A stretch of DNA of 64,000 nucleotides from Halopiger aswanensis (GTDB lineage: Archaea; Halobacteriota; Halobacteria; Halobacteriales; Natrialbaceae): positions 434,001-498,000 of the forward strand of contig NZ_RAPO01000002.1 of the NCBI RefSeq assembly GCF_003610195.1. The letters run 5' to 3'. Numbering within the stretch: position 1 is the first letter of the stretch; every line of letters starts with the position of its first letter. Under the pieces are notes generated by a model. The model worked only from the letters and a program-made list of their open reading frames with translations. It made no database searches and was not told where the DNA came from. Shown in pieces: positions 53,008 through 61,252 of the stretch. The position numbers were made by a program, and so were the translations under genes.

Positions 53008-55998
53008 ATGTCAGTCCCGCGCTCCGTCCGTCGATGTTGCCGACGGGAGCCGTCCGACGCTGGCGGACGGTCCGCAGCGTCGACGAAAGCGACCTTCGGG
53101 CCCACCGTGCGATGCGTGTCTGCCGGACAACGGTCCGAACGCGGCACGTGGGCCGGTCTCGGTTTGGGTCCGGGTCTCCTGTACGGCGGCCTCGCAACCG
53201 GGACTCTCGGGCAGATTCAGTGGGGCGAACGCGGTCTCGAGTTATCTCCCGGCGCCGCCGTCGTGATCGGCCTCGTGCTGTTCGCCGGCGTTGGCGCGGC
53301 CGTGCTCTCCCTCACGAGACGGAACAGGCAATTCGAGGAGAGCGACGGTGATCGACTCGAGTCCGAAACCGAGGCCGAGACCGATCCTCCGGCGGTGCTC
53401 ACCGGTGACGCGATCGAAGGAACGCAGGTCGCGCTCCGGCGCGACGACGGCGACTGGCAGTGGCGCGTGCTTCGCCGCGAGGCGCTCGCCGAGAGTCCCA
53501 CACGGGCTTCGACGCAGTCGACGGCGACGGACCGAATCGAACGGACGCGAGACGCGATCGATACTGCCGGGCTCCGGGAAGTAACCGACGCTGCAGTGCG
53601 CGTCTATCGCGACGAGGACGGGATATGGCGATGGACGCTCGTCCGTGCGGACGGCAGCCGCGTTGCCACCGCAGCCGAGGGCTACGACGACCGCGAGAGC
53701 GCTGAAGCGGCAGTGAGTCTCGTCAAAGACTGCGGCCCCGAAGCCGACGTCGTCGATATCGAGGCGGCGGCGATTACGATCGCCACGCACCACGATCGAT
53801 GGCAGTGGCAACTGGTCGACGACGAGCGAAGGCCGCTGGCCACCGGCGCAGACGAGTACGAACGGCGCGCCGACGCCGTAGCTGCCGCCGATACGTTCGT
53901 CGATCGGATCTCGGACGCACGCGTCCTCGACATCGACGCGTTCGGCGTCGAACTCTACGAGACCGGAGCCGTTGTGTCGGGATCAGAGTCGAAATCCGAG
54001 TCCGACGAAGAGTCGGAAGCCGAACCGGGAGAGGAGGAGGAGGACGGCACGTGGGCCTGGCGGCTCGTCGATGAGAACAGCGATATCATCGCCGACGCAC
54101 CCACGACTTTCGAGACTCGACCAGCCGCCGAAGATGCCGCGACGGCGGCGCTCGCGGCCCTCGAGGACGCTGCGGTCACCGACGCGGGAGACCCTGCGTT
54201 CGAACGGTATCCCGATCCCAATATCGACAGTACCGGTGGCGCTGATGCCGGTAGTGACGGCGATGGCTGGCGCTGGCGACTCGTCGACGATGCCGGCCGA
54301 ACCGTCGCTCGAGCGCCGAGGACCGCGTCGACGGCCGACGGGGCCGAACGAGCCACCGAACTGATCCGCGAGGCGGCGCCCGATGCGCCCGTGCTCGAGA
54401 TCGACGAGGCGGCGTACGAGGTGTATGCCGACCCCGATGCCGCGCCGGAAGACGACTCCGTTGCGGACCGCACGAAGGTGGACGCGGATGACGACTCGAG
54501 CAGTGGCGAAAGCGACGCGGCCGAGGAGGCTACCGCCGTCACCGACGGCTCGGGAACCGAGCCGGTCGATGAGGGGTGGCGCTGGCGGCTCGTCACGACC
54601 GAGCGCGATGTCGTTGCCGAGGGCGCGGCGTCATACGGCGACGCGGGGACAGCGACGACGGCGCTCGAGCGAATCCGCGAGGACGCCCGCGAGGCCGACG
54701 TCCTCGCGTTCGAGACGGCCGCATTCCGCGTTTACGAGAACGACGGCGACTGGCGCTGGCGACTGCTCGACGAGGGCGGGACCGTCCTCGCCGACAGCGA
54801 CGGTGAGCACGACTCCCGCAACGAGGCCATCGAGGCGATGCTGACGCTCAAGGAGCGCGCGCCCGACGCCGACGTGGTGGAAATCGATGCGCCCGAATTC
54901 GAACTGGTCGCCGAGGGCGACGGCGAGGGTGACGGCGACGGCGAGGACGCGGAGGGCTGGTCCTGGCGATTGATCGACGCCGCCGGGCGCCGCGTCGCGA
55001 CGGCGCCGACGACCTACGCGAGTCGAGCGGACGCTCGAGCGGCGGTAGATCGCTTCCGGGAGCAGTCGAACGGTTCCATCCACACGGTCGAGAGCGCGAC
55101 GTTCCAGCCCTCCGCGACGGACGATGCGTGGCGCTGGCGACTGATCCGCCCGTCGGGCGAGACGCTGGCGGTCTCCGGAAGCGAGTACGCGACGCGAGAC
55201 GAACTCGACGACCGGATCGACGACGTGCGGGAGACGGCGGCCGCCGCTCGGGCGTATACGACGGGCGCAGTAACGATCCAACTCGTCGGCAGCGAGACCT
55301 GGCGCTGGCGGCTGCTCGATCGCGAGCGCGAGCCGATCCTCGAGTCGACGACGGCCTATCCCAGCCGAGCGGCAGCCCGGGACGCCGTCGACGATCTCGA
55401 GCAGGCCTCGACGTCGGACGTTCCGATCTTCGCGATCGACGCCGGAGCAGCCGCGGTCTGGCTCGAGCAGGCTGCGGACGGCTGGCGCTGGGACCTGATC
55501 GATCGCGACCGGACGGTCCTCGCGACCGCGGCCGACGCGGCCGACAAATCCGGTGCGACGGCGGCCGTCGACGACGTCCAGCGGCTGGCGCCCCTCGCCG
55601 AGCGGATCGACGTCACCGAGGCGTCGTTCGACATCGTCGAGCGAGACGGCGGCTGGCGCTGGCGGCTCCTCGACGATGACGGCCATCCCGTCGCGATCGG
55701 CGAGGAGGCGACGGCGACGAAAGCGGCTGCGCACGAGGCGATCGACGACGTTCGGTCGCTCCTCGAGGTGGCCAGCGTCTTCGAACTCGAGGGGACCGCG
55801 TTCGAACGGTATCGGACGGACGGGGATGCGGACGCGGACGGCGACGACGAGAACCCGTGGCAGTGGCGACTCGTCGACGGGAACGGTGAGACGTTGCTCG
55901 AGAGCACACAGGCCTACGAAACCCGGGAAGCGACACAAGATGCAATTGCCGCGCTGCAATCGCACGCCACCGACGGCGAGTTGACGGTCGCCGAGTGA
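53008..55998 (+). CDS. Giant multi-repeat YegP/HVO_2922-like (DUF1508) protein
   Basis: A 996-aa protein built of about 13 repeats of 65-80 residues. Each repeat has a WxWRL strand and a following 'D..g..lA....Y..r..A..A' helix block, as in DUF1508/YegP/HVO_2922 small proteins. WxWxL-like motifs are GDWQWRVL, GIWRWTLV, DRWQWQLV, GTWAWRLV, DGWRWRLV, EGWRWRLV, GDWRWRLL, EGWSWRLI, DAWRWRLI, ETWRWRLL, DGWRWDLI, GGWRWRLL and NPWQWRLV. Residues about 50-105 include two hydrophobic segments (LGPGLLYGGLATGTL and AAVVIGLVLFAGVGAAVLSL), so it is probably membrane-anchored. Function is unknown. A TATA-like CCATTATTA and the lack of a leader support ATG 53008, although the Arg-rich first 45 residues make the start uncertain. 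Confidence 0.85.
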   Translation: MSVPRSVRRCCRREPSDAGGRSAASTKATFGPTVRCVSAGQRSERGTWAGLGLGPGLLYGGLATGTLGQIQWGERGLELSPGAAVVIGLVLFAGVGAAVLSLTRRNRQFEESDGDRLESETEAETDPPAVLTGDAIEGTQVALRRDDGDWQWRVLRREALAESPTRASTQSTATDRIERTRDAIDTAGLREVTDAAVRVYRDEDGIWRWTLVRADGSRVATAAEGYDDRESAEAAVSLVKDCGPEADVVDIEAAAITIATHHDRWQWQLVDDERRPLATGADEYERRADAVAAADTFVDRISDARVLDIDAFGVELYETGAVVSGSESKSESDEESEAEPGEEEEDGTWAWRLVDENSDIIADAPTTFETRPAAEDAATAALAALEDAAVTDAGDPAFERYPDPNIDSTGGADAGSDGDGWRWRLVDDAGRTVARAPRTASTADGAERATELIREAAPDAPVLEIDEAAYEVYADPDAAPEDDSVADRTKVDADDDSSSGESDAAEEATAVTDGSGTEPVDEGWRWRLVTTERDVVAEGAASYGDAGTATTALERIREDAREADVLAFETAAFRVYENDGDWRWRLLDEGGTVLADSDGEHDSRNEAIEAMLTLKERAPDADVVEIDAPEFELVAEGDGEGDGDGEDAEGWSWRLIDAAGRRVATAPTTYASRADARAAVDRFREQSNGSIHTVESATFQPSATDDAWRWRLIRPSGETLAVSGSEYATRDELDDRIDDVRETAAAARAYTTGAVTIQLVGSETWRWRLLDREREPILESTTAYPSRAAARDAVDDLEQASTSDVPIFAIDAGAAAVWLEQAADGWRWDLIDRDRTVLATAADAADKSGATAAVDDVQRLAPLAERIDVTEASFDIVERDGGWRWRLLDDDGHPVAIGEEATATKAAAHEAIDDVRSLLEVASVFELEGTAFERYRTDGDADADGDDENPWQWRLVDGNGETLLESTQAYETREATQDAIAALQSHATDGELTVAE

Positions 55999-56036
55999 GC
56001 CGAGCGACGGCGCAACGAGACGCGACCGTCAACCGG

Positions 56037-57155
56037 TCAATCCTGCTCCTCGCCGGCGCCGGAGACCTGCCCCTGGCCCTGCCACGGAACGTCGTCGCTC
56101 GTTGTCGTCGTCTGCGAGCCCGGTGCGTTCTCGTAGAGCTGCTCGAGGTGGACGAGCGTCTGTTCGACCGAGTACTGTTCGACCGCGGCTCGAGTCTCCC
56201 AGTCGGCCGCGAGACAGTCCTCGATAGTCGCGGCCATTTCCTCGAGATCGCCGTACTCGAATCGCATCCCGTTTTCGGGGCCGATCGTCTCGTCGAACGG
56301 CGGGACGTCGGCGGCGACGACTGGCGTCCCGCAGGCGTTGGCCTCGAGCGTCGACAGGCCCAACGTATCGCCCCGCGAGGCGGTCACGAAGGCGTCGATC
56401 GAGGAGTAGAAGATCGGCAGTTCCTCCCGGGGGAGGAAATCGCGCAGCGTTACGTTGTCGGGCGCCTCGGCCTCGAGGTGCTCGCGGCGGGGGCCTTCGC
56501 CGACGACGACGAACTCGTACTCGGGGCGTTCCGCGGCGACGCGGAGGATTTCCTCGACGTTTTTCTCCATGCTGAGCCGGCCGCTGTAGCCGATGACCGT
56601 CTGCTCGGGGTCGGGGTACCAGTCGGTCGCGGTCGGCTGGAAAAAGTCCATGTCGATGCCGACCGGGAGCTGGACGTGGCTCACGTTGCGGTCGATTCGA
56701 TTCGTCGAGGCGGTGACGACGTCGAAACTTCGGAGGAAGGCGGTCTCAGCGGGGACGTAGCAACTCTTGAGCAGCCCCGCGATCGCCTTCGATTTCACGC
56801 TCTGATGGAAGTACTCCTCGATCGGCGTGTGGTGCGTGTAGACCGACGGCAGATCGCGTTTCCAGGCGTAGTAGCGACCGAGCAGGCCGACCGGTGCCGG
56901 CCCGTGACAGTGAACGACGTCGAGTTCCGGCAGCGCGGACGGCCGTTTGAACGTCGGAATCCGGTACCCGGAATAGAAGGGGTTCGGCAGCGATCGCACG
57001 GGGATCTCGCGGTCGTCGGGCTCGTAGTCGCCGTCGGGGTAGACGACGTACACCTCGTGGCCACGGCGCTCGAGTTCTTCGCGCCAGAGGTCGATCGTGT
57101 ACGTTACGCCGTCGATTTCGGGGAAGTAACTGTCGGTGAAGAAACCGATCTTCAT
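56037..57155 (-). CDS. GT4-family glycosyltransferase
   Basis: A 372-aa family 4 glycosyltransferase. MKIGFFTDSYFPEIDGVTYTIDLWREELERRGHEV is the N-terminal acceptor domain, VIGYSGRLSMEKNVEEILRVA opens the donor domain, and EANACGTPVVAADVPPFDETI with the E-x7-E pair closes it. It transfers a sugar from a nucleotide donor to a lipid or glycan. It is the last of three genes on the minus strand: its ATG follows the upstream glycosyltransferase stop directly, and a perfect GGAGGTGATC ribosome site sits at the end of that gene. Probably surface-glycan or glycolipid synthesis. Confidence 0.9.
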   Translation of the reverse strand: MKIGFFTDSYFPEIDGVTYTIDLWREELERRGHEVYVVYPDGDYEPDDREIPVRSLPNPFYSGYRIPTFKRPSALPELDVVHCHGPAPVGLLGRYYAWKRDLPSVYTHHTPIEEYFHQSVKSKAIAGLLKSCYVPAETAFLRSFDVVTASTNRIDRNVSHVQLPVGIDMDFFQPTATDWYPDPEQTVIGYSGRLSMEKNVEEILRVAAERPEYEFVVVGEGPRREHLEAEAPDNVTLRDFLPREELPIFYSSIDAFVTASRGDTLGLSTLEANACGTPVVAADVPPFDETIGPENGMRFEYGDLEEMAATIEDCLAADWETRAAVEQYSVEQTLVHLEQLYENAPGSQTTTTSDDVPWQGQGQVSGAGEEQD

Positions 57156-58190
57156 TCAGATCACCTCCGCGTACAGCTGCTCGTACGCCTGTGCGATCGT
57201 CTCGAGCGAGAACTCCTCGCTGCGCTCTCGCGCGTTCGCACCGAGTCGCTCCCGAACGTCGGGATCACGCAGCCGTTCGATGGCATCGACGAACGACGTC
57301 GGACCGCCGTCGGTTGCGACGGCCGTGTTCGCGTTCGCATTCGCAGCGCTCGAGCCCGCCGCACCGACCTTCAGACAGTCCTCGCCGTCCTCGAGCCACG
57401 TGAACGTCTCGATATCCCGGACGACGACGGCTTTGCCGGCTGTCATCGCCTCGAGCAGAGCAATCCCCTCGTTCTCCTCGTGGGTCGGGAAGAAGAAGAT
57501 ATCCCCCGCTGCGTATGCACCGCGGATGTCGTCGATAAAGCCGGTGAAGGTGCAGTTGTCGGGCGAGGAATCGATCAACTGCTTCGTCTCTCGCCCCTTC
57601 AGCGAGCGGTCGATCGGCCCGAACCACGCGAAGTCGACCTCGGGCAACTGGCGGGCCGTCTCGACGAACGTCTCGAGGCCCTTGCGCTTGATCACGTGAC
57701 CGACGAGGAAGACGACCGGCGGCTCGAGGTCGTACCGTTCCAAGTACTCCTCGCGGAGCGACTCGAATCCCTCGAGTTTCTCCCGGTCGACGCCGTTCGA
57801 GATGACTCGGGTCGGGACATCGGCGTAGTCCTCGATCAGTCCCTGATTGTACTCGGAGGGGCAGACGAGCGCGTCGGCCAGTCCGTACGCGCGCTCGAGG
57901 TACGGACGCAGCGGCTTCGCGAGGGCGTTCGTAAACCGGAAGCTGTCGCCGAAGTCCTCGGCGGTGACGTGCGTGTGGGCGACGACCGGCACGCCCCGTT
58001 TGCGGGCTCGTCTGGCGTACCAGACCGACCGGGGGCCCATGAGGTTGCAGTGGAAGACGTCGGCCTCGAGGGTCGGCTCGGTCGTGTACTCGAGGTCGAG
58101 CCGATCCAGCATCTTCCGCTGGTGAGCGACGGACTCGCGGATGCCGCCGGTGACGTGGTCCTCGAACTCGAAGTAGTGGCTGATTTTCAT
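57156..58190 (-). CDS. GT4-family glycosyltransferase
   Basis: A 344-aa family 4 glycosyltransferase. GGIRESVAHQRKMLDRL and VPVVAHTHVTAEDFGDSF are in the acceptor domain, ALVCPSEYNQGLIEDYADVPTRVISNGVDREKLEGF marks the domain junction, VVFLVGHVIKRKGLETFVETARQLPEVDFAWFG the donor domain, and ENEGIALLEAMTAGKAVVVRDI carries the E-x7-E motif. A Ser/Ala/Asn-rich insertion (SSAANANANTAVATDGG) near residue 290 is unusual. Middle gene of the three-gene operon with the AlkP-superfamily gene 49 bp upstream. GTGATC just before the ATG at 58190 is a good ribosome site. Confidence 0.9.
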   Translation of the reverse strand: MKISHYFEFEDHVTGGIRESVAHQRKMLDRLDLEYTTEPTLEADVFHCNLMGPRSVWYARRARKRGVPVVAHTHVTAEDFGDSFRFTNALAKPLRPYLERAYGLADALVCPSEYNQGLIEDYADVPTRVISNGVDREKLEGFESLREEYLERYDLEPPVVFLVGHVIKRKGLETFVETARQLPEVDFAWFGPIDRSLKGRETKQLIDSSPDNCTFTGFIDDIRGAYAAGDIFFFPTHEENEGIALLEAMTAGKAVVVRDIETFTWLEDGEDCLKVGAAGSSAANANANTAVATDGGPTSFVDAIERLRDPDVRERLGANARERSEEFSLETIAQAYEQLYAEVI

Positions 58191-58239
58191 GGGATCACTC
58201 GTGGCACTCGCGGTGCGAATTCGTGGTCGTGCGGATCGG

Positions 58240-59091
58240 CTACTCGACGGTCAGCCACGGGACCTCCATGAGCGGCGGGATGTAGGTCTCGATGTGGTGT
58301 TCCCAGACCCCCTCCTCCCCGAAGGCCTCGCCGTGGTCGGCCGTGACGACGACCGTCCCGTCGAGTTCCTCGACCAACTCGGCGACCGACTCGAGGGCGA
58401 TCCGCAGATTCTCCTCGTAAAGCGCCATCGCGGCCTCGCGCGTCCCGCTCTGGACGAGGTCCTTGGGATCGAGCTCGAGCCACAGGCCCGCTTTCTGGGC
58501 GATCTCCTTGCCGTCGAGGGCGGATTCAATTTTCGGTCGGACGGCGTCGCCCAGCGAAGCGAGCACGCCGTCGTCCTCATCGTCGCTCTCGCCCTGCTTT
58601 TTGATCCCCTTCTGGATCTGCTCGAGCTTCTGGCCCTTTCCGCGTGCGAGGTAGGGCGCGTGGGGCTGCATGTAGTGGAGCACCGTCCGATCGGCTTCCT
58701 CGACGAGGTCGCGGTGCTGATCGAACGACTCCGCGAGGCTGTCCGGCGGGACCGTCCCGAGGTCGTCGTCCCAGCCGTGATCCCAGACGTCGACGACCTC
58801 GCTGATGTGGTCGCCGGCAGTCCATTCGTAATCACAACTGGCACCCCACTTGAGTTCGTTCAGCGGGATCCCGAGGTCGTTGATAAACGGGTTCCCGGAG
58901 AAGTACGCGATATCGTGATCACCCGTGAAGGTGCGGTACGCCCACTCCGGTGTCGACGACCCCTTACTCCGTCGTTTTTCGAGCGAGCCGTCGAGGAACT
59001 CGTCGTAGATGTCGCTGAACACGTCGTACCGGCACGCGTCCAGGACCAGACAGTAGTCCCACTCGGACTCGAGAAACCGCTGGGCTTTCAT
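58240..59091 (-). CDS. AlkP-superfamily (sulfatase-like) hydrolase
   Basis: A 283-aa alkaline phosphatase/sulfatase superfamily protein. VLDACRYDVFSDIYDEF near the N-terminus gives the metal and nucleophile region, LHYMQPHAPYLARGKG the second motif, and VVVTADHGEAFGEEG the DHG metal-binding motif. Members of this haloarchaeal group sit in surface glycan clusters and may cleave or transfer phosphate or sulfate esters. It is shorter than full sulfatases. It has no signal peptide, so it may act inside the cell. First gene of the three-gene minus-strand operon, with a TATA-like AGTAAAGATATGGG upstream. Confidence 0.85.
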   Translation of the reverse strand: MKAQRFLESEWDYCLVLDACRYDVFSDIYDEFLDGSLEKRRSKGSSTPEWAYRTFTGDHDIAYFSGNPFINDLGIPLNELKWGASCDYEWTAGDHISEVVDVWDHGWDDDLGTVPPDSLAESFDQHRDLVEEADRTVLHYMQPHAPYLARGKGQKLEQIQKGIKKQGESDDEDDGVLASLGDAVRPKIESALDGKEIAQKAGLWLELDPKDLVQSGTREAAMALYEENLRIALESVAELVEELDGTVVVTADHGEAFGEEGVWEHHIETYIPPLMEVPWLTVE

Positions 59092-59475
59092 CGGTTAGTC
59101 GTTCTTTCTATCCGATTCCCATATCTTTACTGGTCTGGACTATCTTTCAATGTTACTTGTTTTCGAAATCGAGTCGGTCAGGATCCGCAAACTGAGCGGC
59201 TGAGACGACGTACGTGCCGGTTGACCTCAAAGAGCGTGTATAACGTGATCGGTTTCGAAACCGCCGAGTCCGTGCTTTGAACCGTAGCGACTCCTGTCGC
59301 TCGACCCACCCCTCAGCTGCAGTGACTCTCGTTTCCTCAAATCGCCTGAAACGCGTATCAAACGGGACGAGAAGACCTATATGCGGATCGATCCGGGATG
59401 TAGCTACCTGGTCGTGATCGAACCGTCTCCCGATCCGATACTGGACCGACACCGTACGAAACGAGGTGATCGCGT
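59092..59475. other. Divergent gap upstream of the glycan operon
   Basis: 384 bp. Contains the minus-strand promoter of the AlkP-like gene and, near 59374-59381, a CCTATATG TATA-like element for the membrane protein to the right, with a leader of about 70 nt that ends in a strong Shine-Dalgarno at 59463-59471. The middle is unremarkable; no coding sequence or IS end is recognised. Confidence 0.5.
59463..59471 (+). promoter_or_regulatory. Shine-Dalgarno deciding a non-canonical start
   Basis: GAGGTGATC matches the anti-SD end of 16S rRNA perfectly over 9 nt. Four bases later stands ATC, in frame with the next coding region; no ATG, GTG or TTG is in frame before residue 41. Confidence 0.6.
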
Positions 59476-60711
59476 ATCGAACGACAGACGCTGATCGCAC
59501 TCCTCGCGGTTGCCGTCGTTCTCGTCGGGCTCGGACTCGGGCTCGGCTCGACCGGCGCCGCGTCGTCCGACAGCCCCGCCGCGGACGTCGAACCGATGGT
59601 GGCACCCGACGACGATTCCGTGCTGTGGCCGTACACGAGCAAGGCGCCGGCGTTCGAGGAGCGGACGCTGCCGCTCAACGTTTTGATCGAGGGCCATCCG
59701 GAAGAGACGCGCCGCCAGTTCCTCGAGCAGGGGCAGGGAACGTGGAACGAAACGACCCCTGAACAGGAGGATCTCACCGAGGGAGAGGCCGACGAGCGCG
59801 CCGCGCAGACGACCGCGTGGCGGAGCGCCGACGGCTCGACGCGGTACACGTACGTCGCCGAGAACGGGTCGGCCGGCGGGCTGTGGCTCGACGAGCACTA
59901 CCAGCTCCACGACGGCGAGTATCTCGGCTCGCGCCACCACATTCGGGCGTACGCGTCGCCCGACGACGGCGACGAGTGGACGGCGATTCAGGCCCACAGC
60001 GAACACTGGGACTGGTTTCGGCTGAGCCACACGGTCGACAGCGTCGAGCGGTCCCAACGCTACGTCGAACGCGAGTTCATGAGCCGCGACACGGCGGGCG
60101 TCACGCGCGTCCACCTGGGCAACGATCACGGCTCCGACGCCAACGGGTGGGTGACGACCGTGGGCTTCGAGGACGGGGTGCCGGTTCACTTCGCCGCTCT
60201 CGCGCTGGTTCCGGGCGCGATCCTCACGCGTCGAACGTCGGCGCTGCGACCGATCCGCGACGCGGTCAGCGCGCGACTCGCTCGAGCAATTGCGTTAGCG
60301 GGATCGCTGCTCGGGCTCTACCTCTCAGTTCGGTTCGGGGCGATCGCCGCCGAGACGCGAACCCCGCATCTCGATCCGCGCCTCATCGCGGGTGCGTTCT
60401 ACCCGCTCATCGCGATCGGATTGCCCTGCTGTACGTACTATCTGTCCCGATCGCTGGATCGGACGACGGCCTTTACCGCCACCGCGGTCGGGTTTTCGCT
60501 CGCGATCCTCCTCGATTACACGCTGTTGGGCGTCACGCGGCTGCCGCTCAACGTCTTCGTTCACCGGTTCTCGACGGCGATCGCGCTCGGATTCGTCGCC
60601 GTCGGGGCGTCCCACACGGTCCGCATCGATCCGGAAGATCACGACTATCTCCGGCTCGGCGTGCTCCTCTGGACCGTGACGTTACTCGTTCCGCTGCTTC
60701 GATTCCTGTGA
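59476..60711 (+). CDS. Membrane protein with large outer domain, AUC (non-canonical) start
   Basis: A 411-aa protein if read from the ATC at 59476; 371 aa if the first ATG (59596) is used. From ATC the N-terminus is a clean signal-anchor (IERQTLIALLAVAVVLVGLGL) followed by GSTGAASSDSP, whereas the ATG start would remove it and leave a soluble start. The middle 200 residues are polar and extracytoplasmic; five to six transmembrane segments follow from about residue 245. I do not recognise the family. A perfect GAGGTGATC at 59463-59471 sits 4 nt before ATC. Either this gene starts at AUC, or the base is an error or mutation of ATG. Confidence 0.7.
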   Translation: MERQTLIALLAVAVVLVGLGLGLGSTGAASSDSPAADVEPMVAPDDDSVLWPYTSKAPAFEERTLPLNVLIEGHPEETRRQFLEQGQGTWNETTPEQEDLTEGEADERAAQTTAWRSADGSTRYTYVAENGSAGGLWLDEHYQLHDGEYLGSRHHIRAYASPDDGDEWTAIQAHSEHWDWFRLSHTVDSVERSQRYVEREFMSRDTAGVTRVHLGNDHGSDANGWVTTVGFEDGVPVHFAALALVPGAILTRRTSALRPIRDAVSARLARAIALAGSLLGLYLSVRFGAIAAETRTPHLDPRLIAGAFYPLIAIGLPCCTYYLSRSLDRTTAFTATAVGFSLAILLDYTLLGVTRLPLNVFVHRFSTAIALGFVAVGASHTVRIDPEDHDYLRLGVLLWTVTLLVPLLRFL

Positions 60712-60751
60712 GCGCCGTCGGGGCTCACCCGCCTCGGCCTCGGCTTCGACC

Positions 60752-61078
60752 TCACTCGAGATCGTCCGGGCTCAGATACGGACGCGACCACGGCGACGTT
60801 ACTCGAGTGTAGCCGACGACGCCGGCGAAGGTAGCGGCGTAACAGAGCCACCGCGGGAGTCCGAACGCGTGGATCCAGACGGTCGCGACCAGCGCCCACA
60901 CGCCCAGAACGACCACGTCGCGGCAGATCCGTTCGCCGTTGTGGCGCAGGTACGCGAGTAATCGACGCCGTCGCGACGCGACGATCGGACGGCGGTCGCG
61001 CTCCGGTTCGTCGGGCCGCGCTCGCTCCGTCTCGGCGTCCGGATCGGGGCGAGAGCGGATTTCGTTCGCGTTACTCAC
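60752..61078 (-). CDS. Small two-helix membrane protein
   Basis: A 108-aa protein with a charged N-terminus (VSNANEIRSRPDPDAETERARPDEPERDRRP) and two hydrophobic helices near the C-terminus (VVVLGVWALVATVWIHAFG and WLCYAATFAGVVGYTRV). Function unknown. I chose the GTG at 61078; an ATG ten codons upstream is possible, but a CAAAAAG box-like run just before that ATG would place transcription start downstream of it. It is convergent with the membrane protein gene to the left and divergent from the arylsulfotransferase-like gene. Confidence 0.65.
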   Translation of the reverse strand: MSNANEIRSRPDPDAETERARPDEPERDRRPIVASRRRRLLAYLRHNGERICRDVVVLGVWALVATVWIHAFGLPRWLCYAATFAGVVGYTRVTSPWSRPYLSPDDLE

Positions 61079-61252
61079 GGTTGTTCCGGTGTTCGGGACC
61101 GGTCGCATACGCTTTTTGGTCCGGCGTAGCCGGGTCGACGGCCCAGCAGACCGGCGACGGAATCGAGAGTAGAAAAAACACTAATATCTCGCTCAGGAAA
61201 CGAAATCCGATGCGTACACAGTTGCCGTCTCGAGACGCGAGGGTGACCGGCC

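Noticed and set aside
55995-58271. A 758-codon plus-strand frame over the glycosyltransferase operon
   Set aside because: Antisense to two clear GT4 genes; no domain of its own.
59153-59605. A 150-codon minus-strand frame as possible transposase remnant
   Set aside because: Arg-rich throughout, no DDE or helix-turn-helix motif, no terminal repeats, and it overlaps the promoter and start of the membrane protein gene.
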